Assembly: GCA_964034945.1 (NCBI GenBank)
Contig: OZ035961.1
Coordinates: 29,551,684 to 29,615,683, forward strand
From: Chrysopilus asiliformis
Lineage: Eukaryota > Arthropoda > Insecta > Diptera > Rhagionidae
Reading direction: 5' to 3'
Length of the DNA: 64,000 nucleotides
The stretch's first letter is position 1, and each line of letters starts with the position of its first letter. Below the pieces are notes generated by a model. That model was given only the letters and a program-made list of their open reading frames with translations. It was not told the origin of the DNA and did not search any database. Made by a program: the position numbers and the translations under genes. Below, piece after piece: positions 46,877 to 59,568 of this stretch.

Positions 46877-47876
46877 TAAAGGGTGTTTTTTTTTTGCTTA
46901 GATAGAACTTACGAAAGGGTTATCTGTCAAACTGTTATACTGTTATACTGCGCTGTTATACTGCGCTCACTTTTTGACATTTATGATCAGTTTACTCTGG
47001 CAAATCATCATGAATAGAATCACGCTTGAACAACGCTGCCAAATTATCCAAATTTACGTTGAAAATTAGGCGTATATTCGCGCCACTTAGAAGCGACGTT
47101 TTCTTTAGCAAAATTTTGTTCAGCGATGAAGCTCATTTTTTGCAAAATTGCCACATATGGAGTGAGACCAATCCACAAGAGACCCTACAGGCTTCATTAC
47201 ATCCAGAAAAATGCACCGTTTGGTGCGGTTTATACGCTGGTGGCATCATCGGACCTTATTTCTTCAAAAATGAGGCCAGAACTCGCGTTACGGTCAATGG
47301 AGATCGTTACCACACCATGATCAATGATTTTTTGTTTGAAAATATGGATGACATTGATCCGGACGAGATGTGGTTTCAACAGGATGGCGCTACGTTCCAC
47401 ACGGCGACCGCAACCATCGACTTATTGAAACAAAATTTGGCGATAACTTGATTTCGACAAATGGACCTGTCAATTGGCCTCCAAGGTCGTGCGATTTGAC
47501 ACCTCTCGATTACTTCCTGTGGGGCTATGTGAAGTCACTGAGTTAAGCTGTTAACCAGCAACAATTGACGCCTTGGAGGACAACATTGTTCGTGTTATTC
47601 GTGACATACGGCCAGCAGTGCTCGAAAAAGTGGCCCAAAATTGGACGTCCAGAATGCACTCAGAAAAATGGAGGCTAACTCGACGACCTACATACGACGT
47701 AATTGGCCTCGGGCAGGCGCGCGTTCGCGGTGGCCATATGCCCGAAATCATTTTCAAATGTTAATGCCATGTATTGATGTTTCGAACAAATAAAGAAATT
47801 TCATAAAAATTTAATTATTTGTGTTACTTTTTAAAATTTGAAGTTCTATCGGGCTTGAAGTTCTAAACACCCTTTA
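46877..47876 (+). mobile_element. DD41D mariner-like element with deleted linker, both ends present
   Basis: The ends read TAAAGGGTGTTT and share GATAGAACTT 10-25 bp inside, flanked by TA. At ~1.0 kb it is shorter than the 1.3-kb intact relative because the HTH/linker region is deleted. It shares its leader and deletion with 29,462-30,201. Confidence 0.8.
47010..47764 (+). pseudogene. DD41D transposase pseudogene
   Basis: The ATG at 47,010 gives MNRITLEQRCQIIQIYVEN and a stop. After the deletion, another frame gives SDEAHF, the GGIIGPYFFKN block and QQDGATFHTA, then ends at ~47,451 because one base is lost in a run of A. The WPPRSCDLTPLDYF block is in a third frame, and the C terminus RGGHMPEIIFKC (to 47,764) is reached only after another shift. 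A ~70-bp extra segment lies between NWTSRM and RGGHMPEI. At least three lesions; inactive. Confidence 0.85.
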
Positions 47877-50040
47877 TAAGGACAAGTGGAATATTCATAT
47901 TTCCTTGGAGCAATTACAATCAAGGTTACGTGCTTTTTCCGGTTGTTCGTCTAAAATATAGAGTTTAATTCAAAAAATTGAAAATTACTTTTCATGGAAA
48001 ACGGTCTTCCGGTTACTTACTTATTTATTCAACTGTTATAAAATGTTACAACACCTTTAGCTAAACTTGTTTGATTTCCTTTTCAATTGAATACAGCTTT
48101 TTGTTGCGTTCCATTTTTAGAGAAATAAATTAGTTTTAAATAAATCACAGCGAATTGCTATGGCCGGTTTACTATTGTCGGTTTAAGATGTCATTAAAAT
48201 GGTAAATAAAATCGAATAGATATTTCGCGGCAAATTTATTATATTTTCGAAACTTAAAACGCAATAAATTTTCGCTTTCATTTCATCGAATGAACAGTTT
48301 TATCCAACTTTTACTACCATTTTAATTTCATTAAAATTTCAGGCATAAATACTTTTTTGCTTAATGTGTATAAAACCGCTGGAAAATAACTTACTTTATT
48401 GCAAAAATTTTCCCAAACAACGATTTGACAATATTATGGACAATAAAATCAGAGTCTTCTAATTCACTTAGCCGTGAAAGCAACGCAAATGAAGACGTGG
48501 TACTGCTGGCATAGTGAAACTTTTATATTGATGTGGTTTTTGTACAAATACGAGTATATACGACCAAATATGGTTAGTATACGAGTACCACCTCTATATG
48601 TACTCCTCTATTATTCTATAGTCGAACCATAGTACATCAGAATCGAATTAGAAACAGCCATAAGTAAATTACATTTGCATTTTATTATCCTAGATTCCAT
48701 AATGTCAATGTGTAAATAGAAGTCACAAGCAAGCCAAGATCCTACAAAAGTCGCAACATGGAGTGATTTTTTTTTTCGTTTATTCATTTCCCTGGTTACT
48801 TTTTTTATACTTTGTTAGTGTCAGAGGTTTTCTCTCTAATGGATTTATGTTGGGTTGTGGGCTGGGACAGAATGGGTCGCATAAAAAAGGACTTTCAGAG
48901 GGTCGCACAAATTAATTACTTAAATTTCAAGTCGAATTAATTTGGCTCTAGTTCACTTGCTTAAGGCTGCCTGACTGCTGCTGTTAGGAGGTGGATTTTT
49001 TTTAGCACCGCTAGCTAGCAAAAGGACATCAGTTAGTTGAAGACAGCCAGGAAAAACGGGAAAACTGAGGGTGAAAAAATCATACCACCCACATATTTGA
49101 ATCAAGGAAAGCTTTTCTTTAATTTTTCTTTTTCCTGTTAAATTTTTTTTTTGTTTTTTTTTTGTTTTTTTTTTTTTGTTTTTTTTTTTTTTTTGTTTTT
49201 TTCCCGTTCCAAAAAAAGGACATCAACAACGACAGTAAACGTAATCATATACACACACACATAGATATCAACGGGACAAAACAATGAAAAAGGGAAAGTC
49301 CCGCAAAAGCTTTTTGTCTTCGTTTTTGGACATCTGAACGTAAATCTAAAGTTATTGCCTCAATTCTCGATTTAAAGAAAGGAGTGTCCCAAAAATAGCA
49401 CTACCAAAGAAAACGAATAGAAAACAAAAAAGACAGAAAGACGAAAAAAAAACAACACCAAGAAAAAGTGAAATAAGGGAAAAATCAAGCTAACCAAAGA
49501 AATTCTCGGGTAAAAGGACGAATCGATACTCGCTGAATGTGATTTTCAACAAAATATGATAATAATGATTTATTCGATGAGATATTGGATATCCCTGGGA
49601 GAGAAAATGCCACCATACGAGCATGCGTGTGAATATGTATTGGTGACGAAGCTTTTTCCCATATTTTCATGCGGCATATACATATTTTTTCTATGCAAAT
49701 ATATTTTTGTTATTATAGATGCCTATACAAAGTGTTCGGCATAGGGTGTGCTGAGGTAGGATAATACCAGTTGCAAAGTCTGTTTTTGTCTATCCGTGTG
49801 TAAGCCGACCGACCGAAAATCGAGAAGAGAAAATTTTTACAAAAAAAATCACATAACTGAAAATCCTAGTTAGAATAAAATCGAAAGTTGTTCACACTAT
49901 GGATCGTTTTAAAAAAAAAGCTACAATTATGTTTGCACAAAAATATAAAAAGTCGCAATTTTCATTTATTTTCGCTAAAGTAAGCTGCCAATCAAAAAGT
50001 AACCACATAAAATTAATGAGTAAAGATCCGGTCTGTTTTA
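47877..50040. other. AT-rich intergenic stretch, no gene recognised
   Basis: Contains a homopolymer block of T runs broken by single G (49,140-49,202). No coding feature is supported. Confidence 0.4.
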
Positions 50041-50043
50041 AGG

Positions 50044-50612
50044 TGGGTTTAGAAACACGAGCATTTTCATTTTTACTGGCAAAGTGAGTGAAATGCCAGA
50101 TTTCTTATGACTTTTTCACCAAGTGGGAAAGGGACGGGAAACCACTCAGTAAAAATTTTACTGGAAATTTTGCTTGCATGTAGTGGTTTTACTATCCATA
50201 ATTTTCGTCGACGATAGGAAAGTTATGGCAGTAAACAACAACAAACACATTGGACTTCCCAGTCCTGCCAACAAAATGCCAACCCTGAATTATGGGGAAT
50301 TATGGCAGCCAGCAAAAGTAAGGTTAAGTTCGATGTTTATTTGAAACCTACGCATTTTAAATGGAAACGGGAGGTAATAATAATTATGTTATTAATTATA
50401 ACATCACACAAAATGATTTTGTTGGGTGAAATTGAAGTGCTAATAAACGTATTGCTGCGAGAAGTTGATGTGCAGTGACAGTTTGCCATAAAGTGGAAGG
50501 GAATGTACGATTGAGACACTGATGTGATCGACTTTTTGCGCACGTAAATTTGAATTTCGCTATCCCGCTCACTTTGCCAGTAAAAATGAAAATGCTCGTG
50601 TTTCTAAACCCA
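50044..50612. mobile_element. Non-autonomous element with perfect 45-bp TIRs
   Basis: The arm 50,044-50,088 (TGGGTTTAGAAACACGAGCA...) is the exact complement of 50,568-50,612. The interior is ~480 bp with no gene and contains AGTAAAAATTTTACTGG, which echoes the arms. Superfamily undetermined. Confidence 0.65.
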
Positions 50613-51243
50613 TCTTTAGCGGTCTGTCACTTAAGTCACAAATCATAAGTCCTTAGAATTTAAAGCTCTTGTGACCTAGTTGTGGCTAGTCCCCAGAAAA
50701 GGGCTGTTAATAACTAGATAGGGTGGCCATACGTCCCAGAACGGTCGGGACAGTCCCAGAACAAGTCAGGTTACCCCGTCGTTCCGGAAAGTAAACTTTT
50801 GCCCCGGAGACATGCAACCTAGTGTTGTGATTCTTTAATCACTACAAAATTCGACCTCAAAACCCAAAAATATTTTCTCTGAAATTACCGCCTCTAACGA
50901 GGTTTTATTGTAAAAATTTACCTGCGGCGCATTTCATTCAATAATTTTCCATTGCAACGCAATTTTTGTAGTATTTTGAAGCCCTAAAATATAATCACAA
51001 CCAAAAAACACATTTTACATAATCACAAACAAAAAGCGCAACAAAATCTCTTCCCTCTGTTTGGGCTTTTAAAAACTTTCACGATTAATTTCGCACCCTC
51101 TCCCTTCATTGGTAAACTGTCCGGGCGCAAAAATTGAAATTTGTACCCGAAGGTTCTGTGAGTATATGCTATTTTCTTAAGATTAACAACTTTAATTTCT
51201 TAAGATTGATTAAAATATCAGTACTTTCGCGAAAAATACTTGA
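50613..51243. other. Unassigned repeat-like stretch
   Basis: AGGGTGGCCATACGTCCCAG at 50,720 followed by GGTCGGGACAGTCCCAG looks like a DNA-transposon end, but no opposite end was found. No gene. Confidence 0.35.
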
Positions 51244-51568
51244 AAAAATTCCAGTACTTTTGCAAAAGTACTTGAAAAAGTATAAAAAGCACTGGTACTG
51301 CAAAACTCAAAACCAGTACAAAAAGTACTGGTACTGGAAAAACCAATACCAGTACAAAAAGTACTGGTATTGCAAAAAACCAGTACCAGTACTTTTTGTA
51401 CTGGGACTGGATCCGTGCATCGATTACAAGTACTTCAAGTACTGGTACTGATCGTGCAGTACCAATACTTAAGGTATTGATACTGGTGGCAAGCCCAGTA
51501 CAAGTATCTATGTACTGGTACTGCTCGTGTACTGCAGTATCAAATGTACTGAAGTATGCCCAGCTCTG
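51244..51568. repeat. AGTACTG palindrome cluster with hAT-like end
   Basis: Many copies of CAGTAC/GTACTG in alternating orientation (for example CCAGTACAAAAAGTACTGG) in ~320 bp. The right edge on the minus strand reads CAGAGCTGGGCATACTTCAG, a hAT-style start. The other end and target duplication were not found. Confidence 0.55.
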
Positions 51569-52931
51569 GTAGTAGTTACAAAATTAAAACGACGGAATAA
51601 ACGACCATTTATTACAGCAAGAATGAACCTCACAACACTTCGTTCTAAAATTCCATATCAGCCCATTTTACCCTATATACCTTATTATTGAGGATATTTG
51701 TAGATACGGATTTTCACCGCTGGTTTTTTAAACATTCATTTCTTTCCAGTTTTCGGTACGCGTCTATCGTATTCGCACTTTCAACACGTGTATATTAGTC
51801 CACAGTCTTTATCAGTTTTTTTTTCTTTCATGTCTTATGTTTTTACCTCTAGGCAGAGATATTCCTCAGAATATGGTAAAAAAAAAATAATAATAAAAGT
51901 TGTATTCATCTATTATTTATGAGGTTAAGGCGATTACTCGCAGGATGGAGTGGCGCGCCAGTGCAAAAGAAAAGTGCTCGATTGTACATAGATTGGATCC
52001 TATATCTTCTATCAAAAGGGATCAGTTATCTTTAGCATAGCATAGATGACAGAAGCTGAGTAAGGGGAACCGACAGAATTCACAAAAGAATATTATATAG
52101 ACGATATTTCATCATATGAGTGTGCTCATCACATATATTTTGGGGTATAAAAGCACACGTTAGATTGTACATTTTGATGTAGGTTGTATAAGAAATAAGT
52201 GACTTTATGTAGATTTCCTGTTTAATATTTCCTTTTTTTCCTTTTTAATGCTCGTATACGAGGTATTATGATTCTATAAATAATGCAAAAATATTTTAAC
52301 ACTTGTGGGATCGGTAAAGTCAATGTTTTAAATAACTTCAAATAATAAAAAGCGTTGTGATGATGGCTGGTACAGGAGCGAACGACACAAAAAATATGTT
52401 TTACGTGAATGAAAATATTTTGATAATGTATTCATTATTTTGTATCGGCAAAGGGTTGAGACACTTTAATTAAAGCATTGGTAATCCTTGATTCTGTGCT
52501 GCTCAATTAGATATTAAAAGTGGCATTACAGGAAATCCTGAGTAGGATTTTGTTATTATTCTATAAATAATGATAAAAAAAATGTTCGGATGTAATCATG
52601 GGTTAAAAATATATAAGTTATATGGAGTAAAATCTGAAGGCTTTCTCACCAACACACAACAAAGCGTGGTTTATCAAAAGCTTGCTTACTTTGTGATTTT
52701 CTGAGTTCTCTAATGTAAGAATAAGAAAAAAATATATACACTGGCTTTTTTTTATGTAATAAAAAAAAGACAAAAAAAACTTTTTAAGCGTATCACAAAA
52801 TAAAGCAAGATAAATGCGTGGGCCGTCAAAGTTTACGATTTCATTTATTCCCTGTTTTAATCTTGCTTTTTTTAAACGCTCAGAAGGTTTTTTTCTTTCT
52901 TTTTTAATACATTTTTTATTTTTGTTTATTA
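51569..52931. other. AT-rich intergenic stretch, no gene recognised
   Basis: No supported feature. Confidence 0.4.
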
Positions 52932-53208
52932 CTTTCCTCTACTAGAGAAGGAAAGTATTGTCTTCATGACAGATACCACCTCGAGAATGGGGGCAGATAG
53001 AAACTTTCAGATCAGTGCGAAATCCGTTTCAGGGAAAATTATGAGGATTTCCTCGCATCTGTCTGTCGGACCGTCAGTATGCTATACATAAAACTCGAGA
53101 ACGCGTTGAGCTAGAAACTTGAACTTTTTGTAAATAAGTTTTACGAAAATCGCAGGTTTCTATCAACTTTGGAAATTGACTTTAGCTATAACGGCTACCT
53201 CCCATACA
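52932..53208 (-). repeat. Family B GTCY-type repeat
   Basis: The end hairpin ACTTTCCTCTACTAGAGAAGG (52,932 on) is followed by CTCGAGAATGGGGGCAG, CCGTTTCAGGGAAAATTATG, a short CTGTCTGTCGGACCGTC and ACTCGAGAACGCGTTGAGCT. The order parallels family A: hairpin, GTCY tract, then a GAGCTAGAAACTTGAA block. It abuts a family A copy head-to-tail. Confidence 0.6.
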
Positions 53209-53210
53209 TT

Positions 53211-53740
53211 TTTATACCCGTATGGTGCAACCAAAGGGTATATTAGATTTGCCTTACCGTTTGTAACGCCAAGATCCCGTCATCACACAAAAAAATTAAT
53301 TACACCAGTGTGTTTAGAATGTTAAAAAAAGTTGAATTTAGCATATCCGTCCGTCCTTCCATCCGTCTGTGGCGCGGATTGCGGGCGCACGGATTGAGCT
53401 AGAGACTTGAAATTTTGCGCAGATTCGTTTTTCGTAAAATGCAAGGCTAAGTTCGTTAATGGGCAAAATTGGGCCATACGAACGAAAACGATTTTTGCGA
53501 ATATCTCAAAAACGGTGCGTCTTATCAAAAAAGTCCAAGAACAAAAGTTATTTAGGATATGATTCTACATAAAACTCCCATACATCAAAATCCGATTGGA
53601 ATAAATTTTAAAAAAATCTAATTAGAAAGTTTGACTTCAAACTGGAATTTTGATACAACTGTTCGAATTTTGATACGAATATCACCATACGGGTTTTCAA
53701 TAATTGCCAGATTGGCAATTATAGCTTTTGTTATGTTTTT
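53211..53740 (-). repeat. Family A GTCY repeat, full copy
   Basis: Begins with the hairpin TATACCCGTATGGTGCAACC...GGGTATA, then GTCCGTCCTTCCATCCGTC, TGTGGCGCGGATTGCGGGCG and the rest of the family order, ending TTATAGCTTTTGTTATG. The microsatellite is short here. Confidence 0.7.
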
Positions 53741-53850
53741 TTATAAAACAAAACACGAATTTTTGAAAAATTTACAGTTTTAACATTTTAAAAACTTTTA
53801 GAGTTTTACTGAAAATATATTTGATTTTGTGCACCGAAAACTACTTCAGA

Positions 53851-54093
53851 TTAACACTCTAACTGCCACGACAGTTTTAAGCCTTTTTCGAATATTTAAT
53901 TGTCAGTCAAAAAAGGCATTAAGAGAAAAAAAATTGAAACAAAATTATATCTAAATGTTATTATTACCATAAAATGTGTGCAACTACAAAAAATCGTTGC
54001 GGTTGCAGCGAACACTTTAATAATTTTCATTGTGGCCGTTATGTACAATTAGGTGTCAGGTCTTTTTGACTGACGTGGCAGTTAGAGTGTTAA
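53851..54093. mobile_element. TTAA-flanked MITE (piggyBac-type), element 3
   Basis: TTAA at 53,851-53,854 and 54,090-54,093. The ends CACTCTAACTGCCACG and their exact complement CGTGGCAGTTAGAGTG are perfect inverted repeats. 243 bp, no gene. A truncated relative is at 44,949. Confidence 0.75.
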
Positions 54094-54319
54094 GCCTCAA
54101 CCACAATTACGCGTGCGTGCGTGGGGCATTATTTTGTTTTGGCATCTAGTAGTTGTCACCGCGTCTATAAGTAGAGATTGAGCCTACTCTACGCGGAAGG
54201 GACGCGGCAACGCGTCTGAGCAACGCGCAATTATACATTTACTCATATAAATGCGTAGTTTTTACCTTCACCGCGTGGGTGCCGCACGCACGAACGCGTA
54301 ATTGTGGTTGAGGCTTTAA
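54090..54319. mobile_element. CpG-rich MITE sharing a TTAA with element 3
   Basis: GCCTCAACCACAATTACGCG at the left is mirrored by CGCGTAATTGTGGTTGAGGC at the right; similarity runs on imperfectly to ~35 bp. Flanks are TTAA at 54,090 and 54,316. The interior is rich in CGCG, unlike its surroundings. Superfamily uncertain. Confidence 0.65.
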
Positions 54320-55980
54320 TTACCTTTATAACATTCAAGTTATAAAAATATTGAAATTATTTCAAACGATTCTTAAATCGCCTTTCAAAAAGGTAAATGA
54401 AAAGGGTTTAAAATTGTTTATAAACATCGAGTGTATTTATTTATTTGCTGTTATTTACTGAAAAGAATTTAATACACAGATTTTCAATAAATTTTATTAT
54501 ATGCATGCATATATTAAACATTATCTTTTTGCACTTTGTCACAAAACATTTACTCACTATGGGCACCACAAAATTTTATGAAAATCATAATCGATCCAGT
54601 GGCATAACCATTTAATGTTAAAATTAAATATCTACAATCGTGCAGTTAATTTTAATTATTGAATATTTTATTTTAAAACACTCGATAATTAGATACCATA
54701 AAAGCTTTTATTGTGAAAAAATTGATAGCATAGTACCGGGAGACTGTCCCGAATATTCAGTAATCCTTAAAATCGATTCACAAACACGAATTTACAGTGA
54801 ACGCACAAGTAAATCAAGATAAAATGTTAAATTTTGGGTTTTCAGGAATATCGGGGATTTTGGGTCACAAACAATTTTTCGATAATCTTTTCGGGCGAAT
54901 GGATATAAAGATTAATCGAAGTTCATTTAGAGTTGGATAAAAACATGTTGAAAAAAGTAATTATAAATCCGATTACTGAGTTTTTTTCTGATTTTATTAA
55001 ATTTTTTAAAAAGCTTGATTAAATTAAAATTAACTCGCAAAATAATTTGTTTAAATCCGGAAATCAATAATAAATTTATTTGTATGATTCTGAAAAATAT
55101 ATTTCTGTGCATTACAAATAGTTTTTCCTCAAATTGGACTAAACTTAAAGTTGATTTAAGATTTTCCAAAAAGTTTCTGTAATTTTTTGAAACTTTTTCT
55201 TTATAACGTTTGATTTTTCAAAAAAAAATCATTTGTATAAACAGCATTATAAAAGATATGATATAAAAATTTAAAAAGAAAATTCTAATAAAAGAAAAAG
55301 TTTTTCATGGCAAAATGAATATTCGCAGGCTGTTAAGGAACAGGGAAGCCCCTGTGATACTGTATAGTTGTAATTTCATGCTTAATTAGTTTGTGTTGAA
55401 AGTCTGATGCTGACCTGTTTTGTTTTTAAAATCCCGCAGGGTTTTATTTGCTCCTCGCTTAGATTATGAGCGTATCAAATCTTTGTGTTGTTATTATGGC
55501 ATGGTAATAAGGAAAGGGGGGCAGGTTCCTTCTGTTTTGAATCAAAATGGTGTAAACAGCACTTCACAAGCTCCATGAAAGATATGAAAGTAATGTTCAC
55601 ATCATCGTATGTCTACTGGGATTTTTGAACTCACGTAAAAGCATATATGACATCCACATAAGGCATTATTATACTAAACTTTCCGGTTGTGATATCATAT
55701 TTGAGCAATTCTCACGGTGAAATCATAAAACTTTTGCGCTAAAAACAAGTTTGAATTACACTACATTCGAACATAAAAACCTATAACCATTTATATTTGC
55801 GTATTATGTAGACATGTGTGTGTTTATTTGAATAATCATTTTATTATAAGAATGAGTAAAAAATATCTATATAAATACATATAGAATTTTTTGAAGTTTT
55901 CCTTACAATTTTTAAACACATAAAATTAGTGTGATTCGAATAATGAAAAACTTGTGATTCTACTTTCTCCACTCTCCTTT
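54320..55980. other. AT-rich intergenic stretch, no gene recognised
   Basis: No supported feature. Confidence 0.4.
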
Positions 55981-56175
55981 AGGCACTTGGCACACCGAAT
56001 GCGAATTCGCACCGCATTGCGAAAAAGTTCAAGTTTACCATGCGATCTTATATCATATCTCATCTACATAAGCTTCAATTTTGTATTCTCCGGAAAATTG
56101 CGGTCTCTGCAAAATTAGAGCTCATGTAGATGACATATGATATAAGATCGCTTGGTAAGTTTGTACTTTTTCTTT
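55981..56175. mobile_element. Fold-back MITE, truncated copy
   Basis: Same left arm as 39,734 (AGGCACTTGGCACACCGAAT) and most of the right arm, ending in GTACTTTTTCTTTTTC where the outer ~40 bp of the right arm are missing. Confidence 0.7.
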
Positions 56176-59100
56176 TTCTCTAATTTTTTTTACAATAATT
56201 AAGAGATTGACCGAACGAATGTCAATTCAAATAAAATTGATCGTCTCCGGGGCACTTAAGTTTTTTGCATAAACACCACTTTTGAAAACAATATTTTTAA
56301 GGTTAAACCAAGAGGTATACCTTTAAAAAAAAGTCGAAGAAATTTTCAAGTATTTAATAAAAGACATAAGTGACCATTAAATATTTGATCATTCCCAATC
56401 CATTAAATTCAACCATAAACTGAAATTATTTTAAATCTCATGACTTAAGACCAAGAAAATGCTGCAGAGAGGATATTATCATGCAGAATAAACGTCATAT
56501 ACATATACATATGTATTTTACATAGGTACGAAGTATGTCTAAAAACATGAGTATTCGGATATATAAAAAAAATTTCCCTGGAAAAATGTTAAATCCGCAG
56601 GAGACTATCATAAGTTTTCGCTGAACACATATTTTATAATGGTACACATAATATAGATTCCAAGTTAAATTTTGCTTCACTGCTTGCATGCACATCCTCA
56701 GCATATGTCATAATCCTAACATATCTTGGTAGCAGAATTTTTTTTTCTCAGCACGTTTTACTCCAACCTACAAGCAATTTGTTTCACCTTTAAGAGCTGA
56801 AAATAACTGCAGGTTACCTGATACAAGAGCGCTCATATGTTACAACTAAATGTGAAATGCGACCTAAAGTAACATTAACTCTAGCATAATGTACTCGTGA
56901 AAATATAAATATTCTATATGTATATTCGAGTCTCCACTCTCTCCCCTCGGCTCTACAAACCGTACAAAAATCCACAAAATGAGACTGTTTCGTAAGAGGC
57001 TTTACTTGGTTTGCCACCCAAAACTTGAGTCGACATTAATATATAAATGGTACCTGCCAATTGGAAATGCAACATTCATAAATATGAGGTGAAATTATGG
57101 CAAATATAGCGCAATTGCATGTAACATACAATGACTACTTATACGGACGACGGTTTCAGGTGTCTGTTATTGAAGATTTTCACATACTCGACACACATAT
57201 ACGTATAAATTTATTATAAAAATCTTAAAGACAACAAATATTCTAGAAATCGCGAGAACATATTCCGCCTGTTGATATTTTTCACCCATGAAATAAATAA
57301 TCAGCTATGAAACTCAAATTACCGCAATATATATTACTATTTTTTGACAGTTTCTTGTTGTGCCATAACAAGAACAAAAGTACAATATGAACATTAAAGT
57401 GTTTAATATGGATTTACACACTCGTACATATATGTTACTGTATAGGCATTTGGTTCAAGTTTTATAAGTGGTATATTGGGGAACATCTCTCATTCCCGTC
57501 TTATGTTCTGTCATGTTAAACCCTTTTCAAAATATCCTTGAGAAATTTGACATTTATAGCTTCATGCCGTGTGTGGTTTCGTAACCTTTTAAACATTATT
57601 GAACTCGAGACTAAACAAAGAATTTTTATTTGATTTCTTAATTATTTGTGACGGTGTCACGGATAGAGGCGAAAGTCAGTTAAAGACCCTACACGTCCAG
57701 GATTGGGCGGATTGACGTATGTTCTCCCGGCGTCTCAGGATCTAAACTTTTTTATTAAAATTATTTTGGATTCTAGTGTTAGAAGTTATCAAGGAGTAAA
57801 AAAACGATCACCAAATATGCCGTAGGCAAAAAAAAAAGTGTAAAATAAACTTTTTTTTTGCCTACGGCACATTTTTTCAACAATTTTCCACAAACGGCGA
57901 GTGTAACTGAAAAGATTTTGCTATTTTTATATTGGTATGTTCACAATTTCCGCTGCGATTATTTCGCTCTTTACATTATGATGGTTTCATTCTTTACGTT
58001 TCTCTTAGCGTGATATTTATTACTTAGCGAACGTAAAGAACGCGGAAAATTAAGTTAGTTTTAGCTTGCGACTCTATAGCCGCGCAGCATTCTATTTCAA
58101 AAAAATTTTCACTGCGGCGCACATTTCTTTCCTTATTTTTTTTTTTTTTATTGCAATGGCAGATTTTTTTAAATTTTTTGATGACAGATTTTTAAATTCC
58201 TTTAATTTTTACCTGTTGCAGAAATTCAATAGCCTAAGTTGTTTTAAAAATATCTCGAAAAAATGTTAAGACTTTCTATTTCCGGAAAACGATTCTTAAA
58301 CATAAATTTTCTTTCAGCAAAATTAAAACAATATAAACACAAACAATAAACTCGCATAGTGTAGTTTTATTAAACTACTTTTTTAGATGAAAGCAAAAAA
58401 GTTATTAACTATTCATCGATGTTTTTCTTCTAAGGAAGTTCATAAGTTATACGGATGTTGCTTTAGACAAAATTTTCTCTAATTATAATACTCCATTTTA
58501 TGCACCATTATCAGTTAGTAAATAATGCCATCAAAAACAGTTTTGGTAAGGGAGAGCCAACATCCGAGACATATAATAGAGAAGCAACAAGGGTTTTAAG
58601 ATGAAAACTGAGCCAACAAAGTCCTCCACAATTTATGCATAAGGGACATAAATGGCTTTTATGTGGGTGCATAACAAGTTCTTAAGCTTTTAATAATGCT
58701 ATTATCTTAATGTTGGATATTACTATGTTAGACTTATATTCTCCATTAAAGTTTAACCATATGGTTAGTCAAACAAAATGCATTTATAAATAATAAAACG
58801 TAAAAAAAAACATATGTATTCGGATAACAACAAATTTCAGATGTTGGTGATTTATCGATCCATCTAAAAGTCTTATAACAATGTCTTTGCATTTATAAGG
58901 AAAAATCACCTTAATTCCAGACAGTGAAAAACCATTTCATGATACAGCATTTACAACCATTGTACTATTTCAGTGCTTTCTGTGCTCTGATAAAATCAAA
59001 CCGGCCCGAGACTACGAATCAACTATACCCGAAAAGAAAGAAAAGGACAATTGGCAAAATACTATAGTAGAACATGAAAATTCGATGTGTAGCTATGGAA

Positions 59101-59449
59101 AATGTGCTCTTAGCTGGATACAAATTATCCTGACACGTTCCAAACATATATTTAGAAAGCCACGTCGCCCAGAGTCCTCTTCGTCTTCTATAACAGAAGA
59201 AGAAGAAAAAAAAAAACAGAAACATTTTCGCCTAGTGCAAGCTTAGAATTCTTCTGATCGAATTATTTAAAAGCATGACGCTGTTTGTCTTGCAACTTAT
59301 TTGAAAATTACGTGATCGAATGTGAGTTCTTTAGGAGTTCCCAGGAATTTAGACATTCTATAATTTTATTGGATTTGACAGAGAAAGCTACAATTTTATT
59401 TCAATCATGTAATTTTTGAAGGAACAAAAGAAAATCATTCTCATTTAAT
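56176..59449. other. AT-rich intergenic stretch, no gene recognised
   Basis: One clear hairpin: TGCCGTAGGC plus an A run (57,818-57,839) mirrored by a T run plus GCCTACGGCA (57,849-57,869). No coding feature is supported. Confidence 0.4.
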
Positions 59450-59487
59450 TATATAAAGGGTGGTTAAATTTTAAGGGCCGATGTTGA
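59450..59487 (+). repeat. Left TIR of the DD41D transposon
   Basis: 38 bp, exact complement of 60,729-60,766, including GTTAAATTTTAAGGGCCGAT. Presumed transposase binding site. Confidence 0.9.
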
Positions 59488-59568
59488 ATGTGAACCACAC
59501 CTAAAAGTCAAGTTTTTTTCTGCATTTCATTTGACATTTCTCAATTTCAGACTAACTCAATTTGAACC

